Assembly (NCBI GenBank): GCA_030765325.1
Contig: JAVCCT010000227.1
Span: 1-19,261 of the forward strand
DNA length: 19,261 bases
Source: Candidatus Stygibacter frigidus
GTDB taxonomy: Bacteria; Cloacimonadota; Cloacimonadia; Cloacimonadales; TCS61
Direction: 5' to 3'
In this document: piece by piece, positions 14,633 to 19,261 of the stretch
How positions within the stretch are numbered: the first letter of the stretch is position 1
Layout of the letters: each line of letters opens with the position of its first letter
Notes under the pieces: model-generated
What the model was told of the DNA's origin: nothing
Seen by the model: the letters and a program-made list of their open reading frames with translations, nothing else
Databases searched by the model: none
Translations under genes and position numbers: made by a program

Positions 14633-15871
14633 ATGAGAAATTATGTTTTGATCTTGCTGTTAACAATTAGTTTACTGCTTAATGCCTCTGTGCTATTCGT
14701 ATTAAATAGCGGTAGTGAAACGCTTTCAAGGATCGATCTGGAAACCGGCAGCGTTAATAATGCCTTTGCTGCATTAGGCTATATGCCAAACCGGTTCGTC
14801 TGCAACACGCAGTATATTTACGTGGCAAATTCTGGTGATAACAGTGTGCAGAAGATTGATATCAATACGGGGAGCACAATCACCAATATCTATCTGGGAA
14901 CAACGGTTAATCCCTATGATCTGGCTCTGGATGAAGATTTTCTATATGTATCCGGTGGACTTTCCAATCAGGTGTATAAAATCGATCTGGCAGATGATGA
15001 GGTGGTTGATCAGGTAGCAGTAGGCGGAAATCCTGCTGGCATGGCGATTGCCAGTAATAAACTCTATGTGGGAAATACAGATTATATGACTAATTACAGC
15101 AATTGCTCCGTCTCAGTAATAGACCTGACTACCTTTGAGGTTATCAGCACTATTCCTACGGCAGCAAATCCTCAGTACCTTCTGGTGCAAGGCAGCCAGG
15201 TTCATGTATCCTGCACTGGCAACTGGGTAAACCTGATGGGTAATATCCAGATAATATCTGTTACTACAGATTCTATCATCCACACAATAGAGATGGGTGG
15301 ACAATGTGGAGATATCACTATCACCCCAAATGGTACTGTTTATGTAGGAGATGCCCAGAATGCAGGAGTTTATGCATATAACGCCACTACCTGGGAAGTG
15401 TTATATTCACCAACAGAACCCTTTACACCAGGGGGCAGCGTAGTGGAAGCGGATGAGAATAATCTGGCAATAATGGGTGGAGAGTGGGGACAAAATTTCA
15501 CTGTGAATCTTTATGATCTGGATGAGAATTCTCTTGCAGATTACCAGGTGGGACTTTATGCGATTGATATGAAATTCCAGCCGATGGCTTCTCCTGTTAC
15601 GGATAATTCGCTTTTGGTAATTCCAGAACTCACTGCTTACCCCAATCCTTTCTGCAATATAGTAACCTTTAAAACATCAGATTGCCGTAGCCAGATAGAA
15701 TCATTTAAAATTTATGATATTAGAGGCAGACTGGTAAATGAAATTACTAATACTGGCGTATGGGATGGGAAAGATAAATCTGGAATGCCAGTTCCTTCTG
15801 GGATATATTTTTTAATACTGAAAACTGGCGAAAATTTATCTACTACTGCCCGTTTGATCAAAATGAAATAG
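14633..15871 (+). CDS. Secreted YncE-like beta-propeller, BtuG-like, with C-terminal sorting domain
   Basis: This 412-residue protein has a signal peptide (MRNYVLILLLTISLLLNAS) without a lipobox cysteine. Residues about 20-318 form repeated propeller blades (YIYVANSGDNSVQKIDINTG, LYVSGGLSNQVYKIDL, KLYVGNTD..., VYVGDAQNAGVYAYN). Residues about 333-412 form a FlgD-like / T9SS type A-like sorting domain: AYPNPF (335-340), YDIRGRLV (361-368), WDGKDKSG (377-384), VPSGIYFLI (387-395). In Bacteroides the seven-bladed surface lipoprotein BtuG binds B12 and caps BtuB. This gene follows btuB by 4 nt and is probably translationally coupled through AGGTGA, so a BtuG-type corrinoid-capturing role is likely. 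Anchoring by a sorting domain rather than a lipid would be different. Confidence 0.82.
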   Translation: MRNYVLILLLTISLLLNASVLFVLNSGSETLSRIDLETGSVNNAFAALGYMPNRFVCNTQYIYVANSGDNSVQKIDINTGSTITNIYLGTTVNPYDLALDEDFLYVSGGLSNQVYKIDLADDEVVDQVAVGGNPAGMAIASNKLYVGNTDYMTNYSNCSVSVIDLTTFEVISTIPTAANPQYLLVQGSQVHVSCTGNWVNLMGNIQIISVTTDSIIHTIEMGGQCGDITITPNGTVYVGDAQNAGVYAYNATTWEVLYSPTEPFTPGGSVVEADENNLAIMGGEWGQNFTVNLYDLDENSLADYQVGLYAIDMKFQPMASPVTDNSLLVIPELTAYPNPFCNIVTFKTSDCRSQIESFKIYDIRGRLVNEITNTGVWDGKDKSGMPVPSGIYFLILKTGENLSTTARLIKMK

Positions 15872-15873
15872 GT

Positions 15874-15920
15874 GCTTTACTCAAGAAGTGATCACTGATC
15901 ATGAGCAAAGTTTTCCTTTT
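15874..15920 (+). terminator. Terminator of the btuD-btuB-propeller operon
   Basis: GCTTTACTCA (15874-15883) pairs with TGAGCAAAG (15902-15910) with one mismatch, enclosing a further TGATCA inverted repeat, and is followed directly by TTTTCCTTTT. It starts 2 bp after the stop codon. Confidence 0.75.
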
Positions 15921-15946
15921 ATAAAGCTGGGATAAATGATTTTTAC

Positions 15947-15976
15947 TTGACGGAATTGAATTTAAATCACTATTTG
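15947..15976 (+). promoter_or_regulatory. Candidate promoter of the recQ-dprA unit
   Basis: TTGACG (15947-15952) and TATTTG (15971-15976) are spaced 18 nt and would start transcription very near the ATG at 15986, giving an almost leaderless mRNA. TATAAA at 15920-15925 is an alternative -10. Both are weak and judged by eye. Confidence 0.3.
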
Positions 15977-15985
15977 TACTCACTT

Positions 15986-18103
15986 ATGGATATCAAAGAA
16001 AAAGCCTTAGCATTACTCAGAACTGGAGTTGGAAATAGCGAAGCCGAATTTCGACCTGATCAGTGGGAAGCCATTAATCTAATCATAAATGGCAAAAGAC
16101 TTCTCTTGGTAGAAGCTACTGGTTGGGGTAAAAGTTATGTCTATTTTATTGCTACCAGCTTATTGCGTGAAAGTGGCAAGGGTATGGCGATACTCGTCTC
16201 TCCGCTATTGTCTTTGATGAGGAATCAGCTTCTGGCTGCTGAAAAAATGGGAATTAATGCCGCTACTATTAATAGCTCCAATCAGGATGAATGGCTGGAA
16301 ATTTATGATAATATTAAATCTAACCAGATTGATATTCTGCTGGTTTCTCCTGAAAGATTAGCCAATAAGGGGTTTGTGAAGTTTCTCAATGAATTCCTGC
16401 TAAAAAGATTAAGTTTACTGATAATAGACGAAGCTCATTGCATTTCAGATTGGGGTCATGATTTCCGACCCGATTATCAGCATCTAAAACGCATTATTAA
16501 TCTCCTGCCAGTAAATATCCCAGTGCTGGCGACAACTGCTACTGCCAATGACCGGGTCGTAAAAGACATTCGTGATCAATTGCAGAAAAAATTCATTGTC
16601 ATTCGCGGTGAATTGATGCGTAAAAGCATTGCCTTACAAAATATCATTATCCCTGACCCATATACCAGAATGGTCTGGCTGGCTAATATGCTCAAAATCC
16701 TGCCCGGTAGTGGTATAGTATATGTATTAACTATAAATTACTGTGAAACTATTGCCGGCTGGCTGGTTTCGCAGGGGATAAATGCCCAAGCATACCATTC
16801 GAGGATAAAGGAAAATAGTCAATTCAGCAGAGATGAACTGGAAAATGCTTTTCTTAATAATAAGATCAAAGTTCTGGTGGCAACTGTTGCCCTGGGTATG
16901 GGATATGATAAACCGGATATTAGTTTTGTGATCCATTTTCATAGACCAGCTTCTGTAGTTCATTATTATCAGCAGGTTGGCAGAGCAGGAAGAGCATTAC
17001 AGCAGGCATGGGGGTTTCTTTTGCAGGGTGATGAAGATATAGAGATCAATAACTATTTTATCGAACAAGCCTATCCGCTTTATGAGCATGTAAACTGCGT
17101 TTTGGAGGCAATTGCCCAAGCTCCTGAAGGTCTGAATAAAAACAGCTTGAAAATTAAAGCTAATATGCGAGATGCGCACCTTGATCAAGTATTAAAATTG
17201 CTGGCTGTCACTTCACCCAGTCCCATAACTTACGAATATGGCAGATATTACAGAAATGGTAATAAATACATCTATCCCGCTGAAAAGGTTAAAAAACTGA
17301 TGGAATTGCGCCAGCAGGAACAATTGCAGATGATTAGTTATGTGAATCATCAAGACTGCTTGATGAGATTTTTGGCAGAAAAACTTGATGATCCCTATCA
17401 GTCGGATGATTGTGGAAGATGCAGTAATTGCCAAAAACGTGACTTATTTGAAATTGAAATTAAGCAGGATGACATCATTAAAGCAGAACAATTTGTGAGA
17501 CTAAAACCGCTATGGATAGCACCTCGCAAAATATTTCCCCAAAGCAGCGAGATCAAATTCTATAATAAAATTCCTTTTTACCTGGAAAAATCTGATTTGA
17601 TGCTGGAATTTGGACAGGTTTTGTGTCGCTATCGTGATCCTGGCTTAGGGAAAATGGTAGCTGAGGGAAAATACAAATATGGTAAATTTGATCAGAGACT
17701 GGTAGAAGAAAGCGTTAAACTTATTTACGAAAGATGGTTTAAATCCACTAATTTGCCCTTCAATTGGATTACCTGCATCCCGTCAGCGAAACATCCCGAA
17801 TTAGTACCTGATTTTGCTCAAAGATTGGCGAAAGCTCTTAATTTAGACTTTTTACCAGTTATAATCTCGACTAATCGCAAAAAGCATGACCAGAAAACTA
17901 TGAATAATAACACCCTGAAACTTATTAATCTGGACGGAGAATACGAGATTGACAAAAATATGCTCAGAACAGATAGTGTATTAATAGTAGATGATATGGT
18001 AGAAAGTGGCTGGACACTTAATCTGGCTGGGATATTGCTTAAATTTGCGGGATTAAAAGGCAAAGTTTATCCTTTTGCCCTGGCGAATACACGGGAGTTA
18101 TAA
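15986..18103 (+). CDS. rqlH: RecQ-like helicase with C-terminal phosphoribosyltransferase domain (RqlH / PsyrT-like)
   Basis: From ATG 15986 the protein has 705 residues. TTG 15947 would add 13; neither start has a clear Shine-Dalgarno sequence. The helicase core has motif I ATGWGKS (44-50; the RecQ norm is TGGGKS), DEAH (148-151) within IIDEAHCISDWGHDFRPD, ATTATA (182-187), and QVGRAGRA (330-337). A RecQ zinc motif follows (C458, C476, C479, C482). Residues about 590-705 form a PRTase-type domain with VDDMVESGWT (668-677), the PRPP-binding motif. The gene overlaps the following dprA-like gene by 1 nt. This domain fusion and pairing match RqlH/RqlI (also called PsyrTA), in which the helicase is the toxic partner. 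I infer an ATP-dependent DNA helicase whose activity is restrained by the neighbour. Confidence 0.85.
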   Translation: MDIKEKALALLRTGVGNSEAEFRPDQWEAINLIINGKRLLLVEATGWGKSYVYFIATSLLRESGKGMAILVSPLLSLMRNQLLAAEKMGINAATINSSNQDEWLEIYDNIKSNQIDILLVSPERLANKGFVKFLNEFLLKRLSLLIIDEAHCISDWGHDFRPDYQHLKRIINLLPVNIPVLATTATANDRVVKDIRDQLQKKFIVIRGELMRKSIALQNIIIPDPYTRMVWLANMLKILPGSGIVYVLTINYCETIAGWLVSQGINAQAYHSRIKENSQFSRDELENAFLNNKIKVLVATVALGMGYDKPDISFVIHFHRPASVVHYYQQVGRAGRALQQAWGFLLQGDEDIEINNYFIEQAYPLYEHVNCVLEAIAQAPEGLNKNSLKIKANMRDAHLDQVLKLLAVTSPSPITYEYGRYYRNGNKYIYPAEKVKKLMELRQQEQLQMISYVNHQDCLMRFLAEKLDDPYQSDDCGRCSNCQKRDLFEIEIKQDDIIKAEQFVRLKPLWIAPRKIFPQSSEIKFYNKIPFYLEKSDLMLEFGQVLCRYRDPGLGKMVAEGKYKYGKFDQRLVEESVKLIYERWFKSTNLPFNWITCIPSAKHPELVPDFAQRLAKALNLDFLPVIISTNRKKHDQKTMNNNTLKLINLDGEYEIDKNMLRTDSVLIVDDMVESGWTLNLAGILLKFAGLKGKVYPFALANTREL

Positions 18104-19104
18104 TGGATGAGAATAAATTGACCTGCATTATATTAAACACAAGCAAGCCAGAAGGCAGTTTGCGTTTGACAAATAGACAGAATTATTTCTTATCTAATGC
18201 ACTACATAAAAGTGGATTACAATATATTGATCTCTATGATCCCCAGAATATTGCCCAGCTTGAATTTGATAAAATCCGGGATGTGAATTCCCTCAAGGAT
18301 AGAATAAAAAACCTTTTAACTGATCGGGCTGATATTGCCTGGAAATTGGAAAACTGGCAACAGTCAGGTATATCTATCATCACTCACCTTGATGACCAGT
18401 ATCCCCAGCGTTTATCTGAAACTCTTGATGATAAAGCACCTTCGGTAATTTATGCTTTAGGCAAAATCGATAATCTGAAAACTGGAGGAATAGCTGTCCT
18501 TGGTTCTCGTGATATTGATGAGCAAATTAAAATGGAATCCCAGAAAATAGCGCGAACTATAATCGAAAATGGTTATTCGGTTATTTCTGGTGGGGCAAAG
18601 GGGGTTGATCTGATAGCTATGCAGACGGCTCTGGATTACGGCGGAAAGGCAATTGGCTTTTTGAAGCAGAATTTTAGTTTCAAAAACCTCAGCAAATCTG
18701 GTTGGAATAAATTCCTGGAAGACGGCAGTTTGACCCTGCTTACGGAAATTGCTCCTGATGAAAAAATGGATAGAAAAAAATATATCGCTGCTGCCATGAG
18801 TAGAAATAAATATATCTATGCCCTGGCTGAATTTGGGATTGTTGTGGCTTCTGATAATAAAGGCGGAACCTGGGAAGGCGCTCAGGAACAGATAAAAAAG
18901 TTTAAAAAGAATCTCTTTGTCCTTAACAAAGACTTGAATTCCAAAAAAGGAAATAAAGAACTCATTGATGAATTTCATGCTTTAGAACTACCAGATTTAA
19001 ATGATCAATTTATCCCTAATTTGAAGAAAAAATACAACGACTGGGTTGAAAATAGTTTGAAGTATAATAAAAAAAATGAACAATTAGAAATTGCTTTCAC
19101 GTAA
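18103..19104 (+). CDS. rqlI: DprA-like protein (RqlI / PsyrA-like)
   Basis: This 333-residue protein has the DprA/LOG Rossmann fold: AVLGSRD (131-137), SGGAKGVD (162-169; usually SGLARGID in DprA), MSRNKYIYALAEFGIVVAS (222-240) and NKGGTWEGA (242-250). Canonical DprA loads RecA on incoming ssDNA in transformation, but its usual C-terminal winged helix is not evident here. The short lysine-rich tail after residue 290 and the tight pairing with the RecQ-PRTase point to the RqlI/PsyrA branch, where the DprA-like partner restrains the helicase. It starts at the ATG of TAATG, where the helicase stop codon overlaps it, so equal expression by translational coupling is likely. A general housekeeping DprA cannot be fully excluded. 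Confidence 0.85.
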   Translation: MDENKLTCIILNTSKPEGSLRLTNRQNYFLSNALHKSGLQYIDLYDPQNIAQLEFDKIRDVNSLKDRIKNLLTDRADIAWKLENWQQSGISIITHLDDQYPQRLSETLDDKAPSVIYALGKIDNLKTGGIAVLGSRDIDEQIKMESQKIARTIIENGYSVISGGAKGVDLIAMQTALDYGGKAIGFLKQNFSFKNLSKSGWNKFLEDGSLTLLTEIAPDEKMDRKKYIAAAMSRNKYIYALAEFGIVVASDNKGGTWEGAQEQIKKFKKNLFVLNKDLNSKKGNKELIDEFHALELPDLNDQFIPNLKKKYNDWVENSLKYNKKNEQLEIAFT

Positions 19105-19222
19105 TATTCTGATAAATACTTCTTTCTATTAAAATTCATATTCAATATTTCACTTAAGCATTGCGTCATAAATATGTGTCGCATTTTAACGCAGGGATTT
19201 TGAATTATATACGGCGTGAAGA

Positions 19223-19248
19223 GCTTCAATATCCGTTGATATTGAAGC
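19223..19248. repeat. Perfect 11-bp hairpin near the window edge
   Basis: GCTTCAATATC and GATATTGAAGC pair perfectly around a CGTT tetraloop, 118 bp after the dprA-like gene. No U tract follows, so a typical intrinsic terminator is unlikely. It may be a REP-like repeat or part of an element cut by the window end. The rest of 19105-19261 shows nothing I can assign. Confidence 0.5.
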
Positions 19249-19261
19249 GATGAACAACGCA

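Noticed and set aside
19105..19261. Integron attC-like site at the right end
   Set aside because: Paired core sites of the RYYYAAC/GTTRRRY kind are not present around the hairpin, and no integron integrase is seen.

Overview
The window looks like a chromosome segment of a Gram-negative, moderately AT-rich bacterium of the FCB group. A Cloacimonadota-like lineage is my best guess. This rests on a TonB-dependent outer-membrane receptor, a secreted protein with a FlgD/T9SS type A-like C-terminal sorting domain, PKD and formylglycine-generating-enzyme (FGE)-fold secreted proteins, and intergenic spaces rich in palindromic repeats. The taxonomic call is inference. No rRNA, tRNA, CRISPR array, transposase, integrase or reverse transcriptase is visible.

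Region 1 (1-6627) holds two large secreted proteins in repeat-rich DNA. Positions 1-937 contain no convincing gene, only palindromes. The gene at 950-2092 encodes a secreted FGE-fold (C-type-lectin-like) protein. Its last ~130 bp change abruptly in base composition and codon use and have the layout of a diversity-generating retroelement (DGR) variable region: a fixed RVLRGGSW block, a run of NNC codons, a fixed IGFRCAR block, and a hairpin 20 bp past the stop. No template repeat or reverse transcriptase lies in the window, so any DGR would act from elsewhere. The 2470-6627 gene encodes a 1385-residue multi-domain surface protein with three PKD repeats and a C-terminal dockerin-like module.

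Region 2 (6628-7512) is non-coding. It carries a terminator, a nested fold-back element, a further palindrome, a candidate promoter that overlaps a dispersed repeat, and a clear cobalamin riboswitch.

Region 3 (7513-15871) is a vitamin B12 uptake locus in two blocks. The riboswitch leads into btuF (lipoprotein binding protein) and btuC (permease). On the opposite strand follows an Fe-S cluster operon read rrf2/iscR-like, nifS/iscS, nifU/iscU. Then comes btuD (ATPase), btuB (TonB-dependent receptor) and a beta-propeller protein resembling Bacteroides BtuG. BtuB plus the propeller would capture the corrinoid at the surface, and BtuF-BtuC-BtuD would carry it across the inner membrane. Unlike Bacteroides BtuG, the propeller is not a lipoprotein and instead ends in a sorting-type domain.

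Region 4 (15947-19104) is a two-gene unit with a 1-nt overlap: a RecQ-like helicase fused to a C-terminal phosphoribosyltransferase domain, and a DprA-like protein. This matches the RqlH/RqlI (PsyrTA) pair, known as a toxin-antitoxin and phage-defence type module. The last 157 bp are non-coding and contain a perfect 11-bp hairpin.
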